DNA of 45,703 nucleotides from Candidatus Gastranaerophilales bacterium (GCA_947589115.1 CANPZP010000007.1:1-45703), one strand, 5' to 3'; positions 7,664 to 16,883 are shown, numbered from the stretch's first letter. Notes: a model not told the origin generated them from the sequence alone. A program made the numbers and translations.

Positions 7664-8613
7664 TATACAAGCTCCTTTTCTTCTTTATTAACTATTTCCG
7701 AGATTACATTATTTAATGAATCAAAATCATATATATTATATGTTGTTAATTCAGAATTAATTTTCTTGTTTAATCCCGCTAATACCTTCCCCGGTCCCAT
7801 TTCTATAAAATTCGTTATACCTTGAGAAGTTATATTATTTATAGTCTGTGTCCACATAACCGAAGATGAAATTTGTTTCGGAAGCTTGTTTTTAAATACT
7901 TCTGCTTCCAGCTCGGGTTTTGCATCCACATTTGTATATACATTATATTTTGCATTATTAAATGTACAGTCATTTACAAAACCTGCAAATTCCTCGGCAG
8001 CTTCTTTCATGAACGGAGAATGAAAAGCGCCGGAAACGGACAACGGAATTACTTTTCTTGCTCCCGCTTCTTTAAATTTTTCAAGATTATTATTAATTTG
8101 TTCTTTGCTACCCGTAATAACAACTTGTCCGGGAGAATTGAAATTGGCTACATAAACTTCATCTGTTTGTTTTGTAATATTTATAACCGTTTCATCGTCT
8201 AACCCGATAACCGCAGCCATTGACCCGTTTGTTTTTTCAGCAGCTTCATTCATTAATGAGGCTCTTTTTTGTATTAATTTAAGTACTGTTCTTATATCCA
8301 AAACTCCCGAAGCATATAAAGCCGCATACTCTCCTAAACTGTGTCCTGCTGCTGCAGATATTCTAACGGAACATTTTTCTTTAAAAGCCTCATACGCAGC
8401 TAAAGAAACAGTTAAAATGCAAGGCTGCGAATTAATTGTTTTCATTAAATCTTCTTCCGTTCCGTTAAAACATAAATCGGAAATACTATAGCCTAAAACT
8501 TCATCGGCAATTTCAAAAACTTTTCTTGCCACAACTGAATTTTCATATAAATCCTTCCCCATTCCCAGTTTTTGAGCACCTTGTCCCGGGAATATTAATG
8601 CAAAATTTTTCAT
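7663..8613 (-). CDS. fabD: Malonyl-CoA:ACP transacylase
   Basis: FabD moves malonyl from CoA to ACP, supplying FabH and FabF. The 316-residue protein has the oxyanion motif GQGAQ (10-14), the nucleophile S92 in GHSLGEYAA and the catalytic H198 in SGAFHSPFM. Both ends are coupled to neighbours through TAATG overlaps, with fabH upstream and fabG downstream, which suggests near-equal translation of the three enzymes. Confidence 0.95.
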   Translation of the reverse strand: MKNFALIFPGQGAQKLGMGKDLYENSVVARKVFEIADEVLGYSISDLCFNGTEEDLMKTINSQPCILTVSLAAYEAFKEKCSVRISAAAGHSLGEYAALYASGVLDIRTVLKLIQKRASLMNEAAEKTNGSMAAVIGLDDETVINITKQTDEVYVANFNSPGQVVITGSKEQINNNLEKFKEAGARKVIPLSVSGAFHSPFMKEAAEEFAGFVNDCTFNNAKYNVYTNVDAKPELEAEVFKNKLPKQISSSVMWTQTINNITSQGITNFIEMGPGKVLAGLNKKINSELTTYNIYDFDSLNNVISEIVNKEEKELV

Positions 8614-9611
8614 TACACAATACCTTCTCTTAATTTAACAACTGTTGTTCCTACCGTCATGCCAGCCCCGAATCCTGTTAAAATAGCGCTGCAAGGCAAT
8701 TTCATTTTCCCTGATTTAATTGCTTCAGTTAAAGCTATAGGGATGGAAGCAGCAGAAGTATTTGCATATTCCTGAATATTTGATATAACATGCTCGGGAT
8801 TAAATTTTAATCTTTCTTCCAAAGCCTCAATTATACGCATATTTGCCTGATGAGGAATAAGATAATCAATTTCATCCATTTTTAATCCTGATTTTTCAAC
8901 ACATTCTTCAATATATCCGGGAAGTTTTGTTACAACATATTTATATACTTCTTTTCCGTTCATTTTAACATACATCGGCTCTTGTTGATTTTGTTCAACT
9001 AACGGACAGTTTTTTCCGGGAATAGGCATTTTTATATAATCTCCGTACTGTCCCTCAGCTTTTAAACTTACGGAAAGAATATCATCTTGTTCATCATCCG
9101 AAACCGTAAGCATCATAGCTCCCGCACCGTCACCAAAGAGTACGCAGGTCGTTCTGTCTGTCCAGTCAAGGCATCTTGATACCGCATCCGTTGCAACTAT
9201 AAGAACATTTTTTGCCGTCTGAGATTTAATTAATGCTCTTGCTATACCCATTCCGTAAATTAACCCTGAGCATGCCGCCGTAATATCGAAACAAGCCGCA
9301 TTAACGGCACCGACAGCAGCTTGTATTTCACAAGCAGATGAAGGATAAGCATGAGTTTCCACGCTTGCGGCAGCTATAATAAAATCTATTTTATCGGCTT
9401 CTATTTTTGATTTTTTTATAACTTTTTCAGCTGCTTTTATACCCATTCCGACAGCTGTTTCATCTCCTGAAAGAACATGCCTTCTTTCTATACCTGTTCT
9501 TGTCTTTATCCATTCATCGGATGTATCTATTATTTTTGTTAAATCATCATTAGTTACAACAGTTTCAGGTACCTGAAAATCAACTGCCGCAATTTTAATC
9601 GGTATACTCAT
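8613..9611 (-). CDS. fabH: 3-oxoacyl-ACP synthase III (KAS III)
   Basis: FabH starts fatty-acid synthesis by condensing an acyl-CoA (usually acetyl-CoA) with malonyl-ACP. The 332-residue protein keeps the Cys-His-Asn triad: C114 in ITAACSGLIYG, H254 in IPHQANMRI and N284 in ANTSAASIP. The C-terminal GFGAGMTVG is intact. It follows plsX by 5 bases and overlaps fabD by TAATG. Primer preference (straight or branched) cannot be read from the sequence. Confidence 0.95.
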   Translation of the reverse strand: MSIPIKIAAVDFQVPETVVTNDDLTKIIDTSDEWIKTRTGIERRHVLSGDETAVGMGIKAAEKVIKKSKIEADKIDFIIAAASVETHAYPSSACEIQAAVGAVNAACFDITAACSGLIYGMGIARALIKSQTAKNVLIVATDAVSRCLDWTDRTTCVLFGDGAGAMMLTVSDDEQDDILSVSLKAEGQYGDYIKMPIPGKNCPLVEQNQQEPMYVKMNGKEVYKYVVTKLPGYIEECVEKSGLKMDEIDYLIPHQANMRIIEALEERLKFNPEHVISNIQEYANTSAASIPIALTEAIKSGKMKLPCSAILTGFGAGMTVGTTVVKLREGIV

Positions 9612-9616
9612 ATAAC

Positions 9617-10678
9617 TTATATCTCCCCGAAGTATGAAGCAATACTTTTATTTACTCCCGATTCAACAGCATTATATGCAACTTTTACGGCATTTTTTAT
9701 GGCATAAGCCGAAGAACGACCATGGCATATAACTGTTATTCCCTTAACACCGAGAAGTAAAGCTCCTCCAAACTCTTCATAATTTATTTTTGCGTACATT
9801 TTCTTTAATATCGGACGTACTAAAAGTCCTATTACTTTGGTTACTGAATCATGTATAAATTCTTGCTTAATCATATAGAAGAACATTCTTGCAACACCTT
9901 CTATTGTTTTCAATGTAACATTTCCGACAAATCCGTCGCAAACAATTACATCACAATTACCCAAGAAGATTTCTTTTCCTTCCGCATTTCCGATAAAGTT
10001 CAATTTATCTTTATTTTCATCAAACAATTTATATGTATCTTTAGCCAGTTCATCACCTTTACCGGCTTCTTCACCGATATTTAATAACGCAATTCTGGGA
10101 TTTTCTATTCCTAAAACAGACTTTGCATAAGTTGACCCCATCAAACCGAATTGATAAAGCATCTCAGGTGTACAGTCGGTATTTGCACCCGAATCAATTA
10201 AGACTAAAGGTCCTTTCATTGTCGGGATAACAGTAGCAATAGCAGGTCTTTCAATACCGGGCAATCTGCCGAGTCCGAACAAACTTGCTCCCATTGCCGC
10301 ACCTGTTGAACCTGCCGCAACAACCGCATCTGAACTTCCCGTGACAACCGCATTAACTGCTAAAACGATTGATGAATTTCTTTTCTTCCTGATTGCCTGC
10401 CCCGGAGCTTCTCCCATTTCTATTACTTCCGAAGCTTGTGTTTTTTTAATATCCAATGATTTTAAGTTGACTTTTAAACGTTTAGGAGGGAATATACCAC
10501 CCCCGATTGCACAGACTATACCTTCTTGTTCAATCCTGTCAAGTTCTCTTTCAATATCGTAAAGTTTCCCGACCAATTCAATCGGAATTTTATACTCCAT
10601 TGCCGCCCATACAGCCCCTTCAACTACCGCTCTGGGAGCATTGTCGCCGCCCATTGCATCTATAGCTATCCTAGTCAT
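9617..10678 (-). CDS. plsX: Phosphate acyltransferase PlsX
   Basis: PlsX converts acyl-ACP to acyl-phosphate, the donor for PlsY in phosphatidic-acid synthesis. The 353-residue protein begins MTRIAIDAMGGDNAPRAVVEG, the family signature, and contains GSTGAAMGAS, LIDSGANTDC and GFVGNVTLKT. It lies between rpmF and fabH, the common bacterial order that links ribosome, membrane and fatty-acid genes. No plsY gene is in this window. Confidence 0.95.
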   Translation of the reverse strand: MTRIAIDAMGGDNAPRAVVEGAVWAAMEYKIPIELVGKLYDIERELDRIEQEGIVCAIGGGIFPPKRLKVNLKSLDIKKTQASEVIEMGEAPGQAIRKKRNSSIVLAVNAVVTGSSDAVVAAGSTGAAMGASLFGLGRLPGIERPAIATVIPTMKGPLVLIDSGANTDCTPEMLYQFGLMGSTYAKSVLGIENPRIALLNIGEEAGKGDELAKDTYKLFDENKDKLNFIGNAEGKEIFLGNCDVIVCDGFVGNVTLKTIEGVARMFFYMIKQEFIHDSVTKVIGLLVRPILKKMYAKINYEEFGGALLLGVKGITVICHGRSSAYAIKNAVKVAYNAVESGVNKSIASYFGEI

Positions 10679-10707
10679 ACTACTCTATATCCCCATTTTT
10701 TTCTTTT

Positions 10708-10908
10708 TTATTCAGCTGTTTCCTGAGTTTTTGCTAACTTTTTGCTAACTACTTTGCCTTTATATGAACCGCATTCGGTACATACTGTATGTGTTAACAC
10801 CGTTGCTCCGCAATTTGTACATATTGTTGTTTCAGGGACAGAACCTTTCCAATTAGCTCTTCTGTGCCCTTGTGCGGATTTACCGGTTCTTTTCTTTGGT
10901 ACTGCCAT
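10708..10908 (-). CDS. rpmF: Ribosomal protein bL32
   Basis: This 66-residue basic ribosomal protein begins MAVPKKRTGKSAQGHRRANW and carries a complete zinc ribbon, CTNC (32-35) and CTEC further on. It is therefore the zinc-binding form. AAGGA before the ATG overlaps the end of yceD, which ends 5 bases upstream. The yceD-rpmF-plsX order is widespread. Confidence 0.96.
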   Translation of the reverse strand: MAVPKKRTGKSAQGHRRANWKGSVPETTICTNCGATVLTHTVCTECGSYKGKVVSKKLAKTQETAE

Positions 10909-10913
10909 AATCT

Positions 10914-11405
10914 CTATTCCTTTTCTATTTTTATTTGTTTAAATATTTCTAATCTCGGATCTGAAATTTCTTTTTTTATGTATTTTTTTAAATTTTCATC
11001 TCCATTACAATTTATATCACAAACAAGCTTATTTGGTATATTTAATATTACACATTGGTAAACAAAATTTGATATATCTATCTCATCTTCATTATTTAAA
11101 TCTTCGGTAAAACTATTTTCATCAAGCTCTAATTCATTACTATATGTGTCTTTCAGCTTGTCTTTCATAAAATATTCTTCAATATCAAAATCAAATTTTT
11201 TTGTAAAGTCTTTTAAACATATATCGCAAACTAAATTTAACACAGCCTTAATATTTCCGGAAATTTTTACAACATTTCCCGAAACATTGACATCCAATTC
11301 CGCAGTTACAGGCACATCTTTATTAAATTCATTGTAAATTTCCGAAAAGCTTATGTGCCTTGTTTTTCCCTCTATATTTTCTATTTCCGAAATTCTTATC
11401 TTCAT
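10914..11405 (-). CDS. yceD: YceD/DUF177 family protein
   Basis: This 163-residue protein matches the YceD (DUF177) family, whose members sit upstream of rpmF and are linked to 23S rRNA accumulation. It shows the CDICLKDF dithiol element and a second Cys pair near the end (VCDINCNGDENL), where most family members have a CxGLCP-type motif; here that motif is worn. The start at 11405 (MKIRISEIENIEG) was chosen over an upstream in-frame start because it matches the family and lies just after a consensus-like promoter. Confidence 0.8.
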   Translation of the reverse strand: MKIRISEIENIEGKTRHISFSEIYNEFNKDVPVTAELDVNVSGNVVKISGNIKAVLNLVCDICLKDFTKKFDFDIEEYFMKDKLKDTYSNELELDENSFTEDLNNEDEIDISNFVYQCVILNIPNKLVCDINCNGDENLKKYIKKEISDPRLEIFKQIKIEKE

Positions 11406-11413
11406 CTTTCTTA

Positions 11414-11441
11414 TTTTTAAATAGAAGATATATTTTGTCAA
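11414..11441 (-). promoter_or_regulatory. Promoter of the yceD-fab operon
   Basis: On the minus strand a perfect -35 (TTGACA, 11436-11441) is 16 bases from TAAAAA (11414-11419). The ATG of yceD follows after 8 bases, so the leader is very short or absent. The -10 is poor, so the exact box is uncertain. Confidence 0.5.
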
Positions 11442-11461
11442 ATATTTAATCCGTGCCTAAA

Positions 11462-11489
11462 CACAAAAATAAAAGATGTTATTACATCT
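11462..11489 (-). terminator. Possible terminator downstream of the small coiled-coil gene
   Basis: AGATGT (11474-11479) and ACATCT (11484-11489) form a 6-bp stem with a 4-base loop. On the minus strand it is followed by TTTATTTTTG. A second small hairpin, CCGCA/TGCGG at 11521-11537, lies closer to the gene. Confidence 0.45.
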
Positions 11490-11553
11490 GACCTTGAATT
11501 TTTTAATAACAGACGGTAAACCGCAAATAGAATGCGGTATTAAATTAATAGTC

Positions 11554-11898
11554 CTAACCTCTGCCGCCTAAATTATATGAAAAGGAGGACTGTATATTTT
11601 GCGCTAAAGCTTGATCAGCAGATTGAAGTTCCGTTTGAGCAGCCTGCAATTGAGCCTGCATTTTCTGCATCTGCATTTCTAACTGTTTATCAAGATTTTC
11701 TAATTCCGCTTTTCTTGCTTCCAATTTCTTTACGGCAGGTGAATCAGTATTCCCGATATCTGAAATTTGGGAAGTCAATTGAGTTATTGTTTCCGTAAGA
11801 TTCAATTTCTGTGCGGTTATGTCAGTAATCTTTGATTGAAGATCATTTACATAAGCCGTTAAATACATTTTTCTGTTAAATGCAACAAGAAAAGCCAT
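11554..11898 (-). CDS. Small coiled-coil protein of unknown function, RKMxL start family
   Basis: This 114-residue protein has no recognised domain. After the start MAFLVAFNRKMYLTAYVNDL it is a Gln/Lys/Glu-rich heptad-like coiled coil to about residue 100 and ends FSYNLGGRG. The first 21 residues align without gaps to the protein starting at 21429 (identities M1, R9, K10, M11, L13, N18, Q21). No signal peptide of the usual kind is seen. It is the second gene of a two-gene unit with the basic protein upstream (7 bases apart). Coiled-coil subunits of secretion or filament systems look like this, but that is only a guess. Confidence 0.6.
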   Translation of the reverse strand: MAFLVAFNRKMYLTAYVNDLQSKITDITAQKLNLTETITQLTSQISDIGNTDSPAVKKLEARKAELENLDKQLEMQMQKMQAQLQAAQTELQSADQALAQNIQSSFSYNLGGRG

Positions 11899-11904
11899 TT
11901 CTTA

Positions 11905-12189
11905 CTACCTTGTCTGATTGAGTGACCTGCCTCTTAAAAATACGTGCTCTGAATTTTGTGCCAAAATCAGTTCCGTCTTTTTAAGTTTGTACCTTTCATA
12001 ATTAATTCGATACTCTATCTTTTTTAATTTCTTTTTTACGTTCAATAACTCATTTATATAAGTTACTGTGTTCGTTACAAACATTTTAATGGGATTTGTC
12101 TTTTTTAAATATGCTTGTAAATAATTAAAAAAGTTTCTGAATCGATTAATATGAAGTTGTAGTGTTGCCGCCGCAGTAGGTTTTGCCAA
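11905..12189 (-). CDS. Small basic protein of unknown function
   Basis: This 94-residue Lys/Arg-rich protein (LLNVKKKLKKIEYRINYERY, KLKKTEL) ends FLRGRSLNQTR. It starts at TTG: GGAG lies 7 bases upstream, and no ATG occurs until about residue 36. The middle is predicted helical and could form a coiled coil. It is followed 7 bases later by the small coiled-coil gene, so the two are probably made together. No family was recognised. Confidence 0.5.
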   Translation of the reverse strand: MAKPTAAATLQLHINRFRNFFNYLQAYLKKTNPIKMFVTNTVTYINELLNVKKKLKKIEYRINYERYKLKKTELILAQNSEHVFLRGRSLNQTR

Positions 12190-12403
12190 TTATGTTCTCC
12201 TTAACTTTGACAAGACTACATGAATAATAAAACATTTAAATGTCATTAATTGCCATGTATTTTATTAGTCACTTTATCTTGTGTTTATTTCTTTTGTTAT
12301 CGAAAAATACTTTTATTCCTATATTTTTTATCGGTTTTTCATATTTTTTTCTTTAATTATTTTTGAAATTTATTTATAAAAAATTTACAATTATTTACAA
12401 TTT

Positions 12404-12436
12404 AATAAAAAACTGCAATATAAAATTGCAGTTTTT
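12404..12436 (-). terminator. Terminator of the uridine-kinase-like gene
   Basis: AAAAACTGCAAT (12408-12419) pairs with ATTGCAGTTTTT (12425-12436), a 12-bp stem with a 5-base loop. On the minus strand it ends in a T-run. The rest of 12190-12400 is AT-rich and shows nothing except the short palindrome ACATTTAAATGT at 12232-12243. Confidence 0.75.
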
Positions 12437-12459
12437 AAAATTTTTTATTGAAAATATAT

Positions 12460-13323
12460 TTACCTATAGAAATTTATTATGTCATTTACAAGATTAATAA
12501 CTCTGGTAGTCATTTCTTCAATATATTCGGCAGAAGTTAAACCGTTAATAACTATATCCGCATTTTTCATTGTAGGTCTTATGTAAACCTGAGCGGTAGT
12601 ATTTACGTCATTAAATTGATGTTCCGCAGCAGCACCGGTTTTACCTCTTAAAATTGCCCTTGTAAACCATCTTTCTTTTATTTTTTCAAAAGGAGTAAAT
12701 ACATATACTTTTATATCAAATAAATCAACTAATTCTTCGCCTAATACATATAATCCTTCAGCTAATATTGCCTGTGTGGGATTTTTATATGAACGATTCG
12801 GAATACTTTCGCATGTTACAAAATCGTATTCAGGAGCATTAACCCCGCATCCGTTTTTAAGACTTATCAAATGCGCTCTCATTAATTCCAAGTTAATTGC
12901 ATTGGGCTTATCAAAACTGAAACCCGTATTATAAAGGTTTTCGTAATTTCCTGCTCTTTTTAGTTCTTCAGATGTATCTTTATAGTAGTCATCACAGCAT
13001 AATGAAGTATATGATTCATTAAATAATTTTTTTCTTAATGCTTTTGATACATAATTTACCAATGTAGTTTTACCGGAGGCAGATTCACCTGTTATTCCGA
13101 TTAAACATTGTCTTTTTTTATTAAATACAAATTCTTTTACAATCTTAATGAGTAATTTTTCGTCTAAAGAAAGTATTAAAGGTTGTTTCTGCTGTCTGTC
13201 TTCTTCCAATATATCTTTTATTCCGTCAATGATTTTAAATACTGCAATACTTGTATTATCTTGACGTTCAGATTTAATCATTTCTTTTTCAGCTAAATTT
13301 TCCCTGGACATTAAATTCTCCAT
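12460..13323 (-). CDS. Uridine kinase-like P-loop kinase with an N-terminal extension
   Basis: This 287-residue protein belongs to the uridine kinase/phosphoribulokinase group. The Walker A is GITGESASGKTT (76-87), followed by the substrate-side CCDDYYKD and by the lid-like arginine region (KERWFTRAILRGKTG). About 70 residues precede the kinase core; ordinary Udk has only a handful. The extension is charged and helical (DGIKDILEEDRQQKQ) and could regulate or tether the enzyme. Substrate could be uridine/cytidine or another small molecule. It stands alone, with its own terminator. Confidence 0.75.
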   Translation of the reverse strand: MENLMSRENLAEKEMIKSERQDNTSIAVFKIIDGIKDILEEDRQQKQPLILSLDEKLLIKIVKEFVFNKKRQCLIGITGESASGKTTLVNYVSKALRKKLFNESYTSLCCDDYYKDTSEELKRAGNYENLYNTGFSFDKPNAINLELMRAHLISLKNGCGVNAPEYDFVTCESIPNRSYKNPTQAILAEGLYVLGEELVDLFDIKVYVFTPFEKIKERWFTRAILRGKTGAAAEHQFNDVNTTAQVYIRPTMKNADIVINGLTSAEYIEEMTTRVINLVNDIINFYR

Positions 13324-13422
13324 TTTTATTCATTCCGCTCGCTCATAACAATTTTTACAGCGAATATATTCTATTGCATAAAAACATATTATAAAATAAT
13401 TTGTTAGTTATTTCACTTAATT

Positions 13423-14622
13423 TTAACTTTTATTACTAAAATCGGACAAATATTTTTTTAATTCGTTAATTCTTTCTTCCGTCAAAAGTTTTATAAATTC
13501 AGTTCTCTCTTTTATTTGTTTTTCATTAACAATTTTTTTAGAAAAGAAAAACTGTTTTTTGGTATTTAAAATAACGCAATCTTTCAATTCTTTTATTTTT
13601 TCATAGATTGAAGCATCAATATATTTTTTATTCTCACACATTGAAGCGAGAATATCATTTAAAACTGCCGTTATTTCGTCAGGAATATTTTGATTTATTA
13701 AATTTATCAATATTTTTAATTTTTCCAGCAAGGATTGATATTTATATATAATAAGTTTTTTCTTTTGGACAAGGAAATTTTCAAAATAACTTTTTGTTAC
13801 CGCATAACCTTTATCAGATAAGGAATCCTTGGTTTCTTTATTAACCGTAAAATCAAACAGAATAATATCTTTTGTATCTATAACAATATAATCATACCTG
13901 TCGTTTTCGGAATAATCATTAAACACATTTTCCGTAGACAAATACCATATTGTATTAATTATGGAATTTAGGTAGTCAATAGGATTTTTAATATCGCTGC
14001 CATCTCTTGAGCCTTCAAGCCTGAATTCCAATAATCTTGAATCGGAGGTATTAAGAGAATCATATATTTTCCATGCCGGCCAGCTTTTTATTAAATCCCC
14101 GTCTACCAAAACTGCGCTGCCGAAATTAATGGGTTTCATAAGTCCGGGTAATCCTGCCGATGCTCTTACAGCAAAGGCTATTTCTTCATCCGGAGTATTC
14201 TCTTTTGAAAAAATATACGGAGTATTTGTATTTAAATCAACGGTTAAAATATATAAATCTTTTTTTATATCTTTAAAACAGACTTTTTGATTTGTGTATT
14301 CTTCTGCGTAAAACTTTTCCCCTATTTTTTTTCTTAACCACTCAAGAAATATTTCCCCTTTACTTATTGATATATCACTTGTAAAAAAGCTTATATTCAA
14401 ATCTCTGAACATATTTATATTAAAATCAAAAAACAGTTCTTTAATTTCATTATAGTTATATCCTGCCGCAAGGAACGAAGCAAATACGGCACCTACGGAA
14501 GAACCTGCAATAGCTCCGATTTCAACGTTTAATTCCTCGAGAGCCTTTATAGCGCCTATATACGCCATCCCCCGAATACCGCCGCCGCCAAATACACAAT
14601 TATATTTTATTTGTTTTTTCAC
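13423..14622 (-). CDS. Patatin-like phospholipase
   Basis: This 399-residue patatin-family lipid acyl hydrolase has the oxyanion loop GGGGIRG (12-18), the nucleophile elbow G-S-S42-V-G and the catalytic dyad Asp D174 in VLVDGDLIKSW. The patatin fold covers residues 1-280; a Lys-rich helical tail follows. It starts at GTG (14622) with AAGGAAA 6 bases before; the overlapping ATG is followed at once by a stop. No signal peptide is present, so it acts inside the cell or leaves by another route. The substrate is unknown. It lies just downstream of pnp on the same strand. Confidence 0.88.
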   Translation of the reverse strand: MKKQIKYNCVFGGGGIRGMAYIGAIKALEELNVEIGAIAGSSVGAVFASFLAAGYNYNEIKELFFDFNINMFRDLNISFFTSDISISKGEIFLEWLRKKIGEKFYAEEYTNQKVCFKDIKKDLYILTVDLNTNTPYIFSKENTPDEEIAFAVRASAGLPGLMKPINFGSAVLVDGDLIKSWPAWKIYDSLNTSDSRLLEFRLEGSRDGSDIKNPIDYLNSIINTIWYLSTENVFNDYSENDRYDYIVIDTKDIILFDFTVNKETKDSLSDKGYAVTKSYFENFLVQKKKLIIYKYQSLLEKLKILINLINQNIPDEITAVLNDILASMCENKKYIDASIYEKIKELKDCVILNTKKQFFFSKKIVNEKQIKERTEFIKLLTEERINELKKYLSDFSNKS

Positions 14623-14640
14623 ATTATTTCCTTATTATGA

Positions 14641-14665
14641 GAACAGCCCTTTAAAAGGGCTGTTC
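14641..14665. terminator. Strong hairpin between pnp and the patatin gene
   Basis: GAACAGCCC and GGGCTGTTC form a perfect 9-bp stem around a TTTAAAA loop. The T-rich tail is on the plus strand, whereas both neighbouring genes are on the minus strand, so it may act as a partial terminator or an RNA end-protecting element rather than a classical terminator. Confidence 0.45.
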
Positions 14666-14674
14666 TTTAATTTT

Positions 14675-16810
14675 TTACAGGCAATTTGCAGCTTCTTCTT
14701 CCGTTACGCCTTTTATGGTTAAGCTGACTTTACCTCTGTCATCAATTTTAATTATTTTAACAGTTACGATATCGCCTACATTTAATTTTCCTTCGATAGA
14801 ATCGATTCTTTCGTTGCAGACTTGAGATATATGAACCATACCGTCTTTACCCGGGGCAAGTTCAACAAATGCACCGAATTGAACAATCTTTACGACTTTA
14901 CCCTTGCATACCAAACCTTCTACCGGTTTAAATGTCATTTGATTAATCATTCTCATTGCAATATCGGCACCTTCTTTATCATTAGAAGTTATAGTTACAC
15001 GGCCGTCGTCCTGTATATCAATTTCAGCGCCTGATGCTTCTATAATACCTCTTATATTTTTACCGCCGGGGCCTATTACGGTACCTATATCCTCAACGGG
15101 TATAGTCATTGTAAATATTCTCGGAGCATACGGAGATAACTCTTTTGCCGGTTCTGATATAACTTCTCTCATTTTTGACAGAATATGGAGTCTGCCTTCT
15201 TTTGCCTGAGCCAATGCTCTTCTCAATGTATCATTTGCTATACCTTTAGCTTTCATATCCATTTGAAGAGCGGTAATTCCGTCATCATTTCCTGTTACTT
15301 TAAAGTCCATATCTCCCAAGAAATCTTCAATGCCCTGTATATCGGTTAATACAACGGGTTCTCTGCCGGGTTCGGTTATCATACCCATTGCAACACCGCC
15401 AATCATACATTTAACGGGGACACCTGCATTCATTAAAGCCATTGAGCTTCCGCAAGTTGAACCCATTGATGTTGAACCGTTTGATTCAAGTACATCAGAT
15501 GTTACTCTTATTGTATAACCAAATTCTTCCTGAGAAGGAAGTGCCGGAACGTTTGCTCTTTCAGCTAAATTACCGTGTCCAACTTCTCTTCTTCCGGGGC
15601 CTCTTAATGCCTTTACTTCACCTACGGAAAATCCGGGGAATATGTATTTATGCATATAAGTTTTTTCTGTTTCGGGGTCAACTCCGTCAAGCTCTTGTTT
15701 CATGCCGGGGCCTGCCAATGTTGCAACGGACAGAATTTGGGTTTGACCTCTTGTAAATACTGCACTTCCGTGAGCTCTCGGAATAACACCCACTTCACAC
15801 CATATCGGTCTGACTTCATTTGGCTTTCTTCCGTCAGCTCTAACACCTTCATCTAAAATCATTGCACGCATTATTTTCTTTTCGGCAGCTTTAAATTCTT
15901 CGGCTACAAAGTCTATACCTGTTTCTTCTATTATTTTATGTATATAGTGGTCTTCAGGAAGCGCTTCAACTTTTTCTTTTACCAGTTTTTTAGCTTCATC
16001 AAGCTTATTTTGTCTGTATGTTCTGTCAAAATTATGATAAGCATCAAAAATCATATCGTGAGCTGTTTCATCAATAATTTTTTTCAATTCTTCAGTATCA
16101 TAGGGGTTAACAAATTCTTCTCTTTGAACACCGCATTCCTGCGCAAATTGAAGTTGAGCTTCACATTGTTTTCTAATTTCAACTTGTGCAAATTCAACAG
16201 CTTCCATGATTTCATCTTCAGTAACAAATTTACATCCCGCTTCCACCATAATTACGCTGTCATGAGTTCCGGCAACAACAATATCCAAAGCTGATTTGTC
16301 AGCTTGCTGATGTGTAGGATTTGCTATTAATTGCCCGTCAACCCTTGAAACTCTTACTGCGCCTATAGGGCCTTCGAAAGGAGCACCCGTAAGCATTAAA
16401 GCACATGATGCACCCAGCATTGCAAGTGTATCAGGCTGATTTTCTTGGTCATAGCTGAATAATTGAGCTACTATTTGTATATCATTTCTGTATCCTTTTG
16501 GGAATAAAGGTCTTATTGGTCTGTCTATTAATCTGGATATTAATATCGCTTTATCTGATGCTTTCCCTTCAGAACGATTATATCCTCCGGGGATTCGTCC
16601 TATAGCGGACATTCTTTCTTCGTAATCTATCAACAAAGGGAAAAAGTCTATCCCCACTCTGGGTTCCGGACTAACTACAGCATGGATAAATAACATTGTG
16701 TCACCGCATCTTACCGTTACTGATGAAGTTGCAGATTTCGCATATTTTCCTGTCTCTATCGTAACTGTCTTTCCGCCTACCGGAATTTCAATTTTTTTTG
16801 ATTCTGCCAT
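14675..16810 (-). CDS. pnp: Polyribonucleotide nucleotidyltransferase (PNPase)
   Basis: PNPase degrades RNA 3' to 5' by phosphorolysis and can add tails. The 711-residue protein has all parts: two RNase PH domains (about 5-220 and 310-540) joined by a helical segment, a KH domain with GTVIGPGGKNIRGIIEASGA and an S1 domain (VCKGKVVKIVQFGAFVELAP). The motifs FPLLIDYEERMSAIGRIPGG and GHGNLAERA are intact. It ends with an unusually short tail after S1. It is divergent from rsgA with 80 bases between the start codons. Confidence 0.97.
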   Translation of the reverse strand: MAESKKIEIPVGGKTVTIETGKYAKSATSSVTVRCGDTMLFIHAVVSPEPRVGIDFFPLLIDYEERMSAIGRIPGGYNRSEGKASDKAILISRLIDRPIRPLFPKGYRNDIQIVAQLFSYDQENQPDTLAMLGASCALMLTGAPFEGPIGAVRVSRVDGQLIANPTHQQADKSALDIVVAGTHDSVIMVEAGCKFVTEDEIMEAVEFAQVEIRKQCEAQLQFAQECGVQREEFVNPYDTEELKKIIDETAHDMIFDAYHNFDRTYRQNKLDEAKKLVKEKVEALPEDHYIHKIIEETGIDFVAEEFKAAEKKIMRAMILDEGVRADGRKPNEVRPIWCEVGVIPRAHGSAVFTRGQTQILSVATLAGPGMKQELDGVDPETEKTYMHKYIFPGFSVGEVKALRGPGRREVGHGNLAERANVPALPSQEEFGYTIRVTSDVLESNGSTSMGSTCGSSMALMNAGVPVKCMIGGVAMGMITEPGREPVVLTDIQGIEDFLGDMDFKVTGNDDGITALQMDMKAKGIANDTLRRALAQAKEGRLHILSKMREVISEPAKELSPYAPRIFTMTIPVEDIGTVIGPGGKNIRGIIEASGAEIDIQDDGRVTITSNDKEGADIAMRMINQMTFKPVEGLVCKGKVVKIVQFGAFVELAPGKDGMVHISQVCNERIDSIEGKLNVGDIVTVKIIKIDDRGKVSLTIKGVTEEEAANCL

Positions 16811-16877
16811 GTTTTTCTCTTTTCTTTTTTATACACTTCTATTTTCAAATTTATTATAACTTAAATATATTTTTATG

Positions 16878-16883
16878 TATAAT
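16878..16883 (+). promoter_or_regulatory. -10 box of the rsgA operon, leaderless arrangement
   Basis: A perfect TATAAT ends 7 bases before the ATG at 16891. There is no Shine-Dalgarno and no good -35. The transcript is predicted to begin at or next to the start codon. Confidence 0.55.

Noticed and set aside
12232-12243. Palindrome ACATTTAAATGT as an operator
   Set aside because: Short AT-rich palindromes are common by chance at this base composition and no matching promoter could be placed with confidence.
14822-16294. Several plus-strand ORFs inside pnp
   Set aside because: They are shadows of the pnp reading frame, with unlikely amino-acid composition and no starts of their own.
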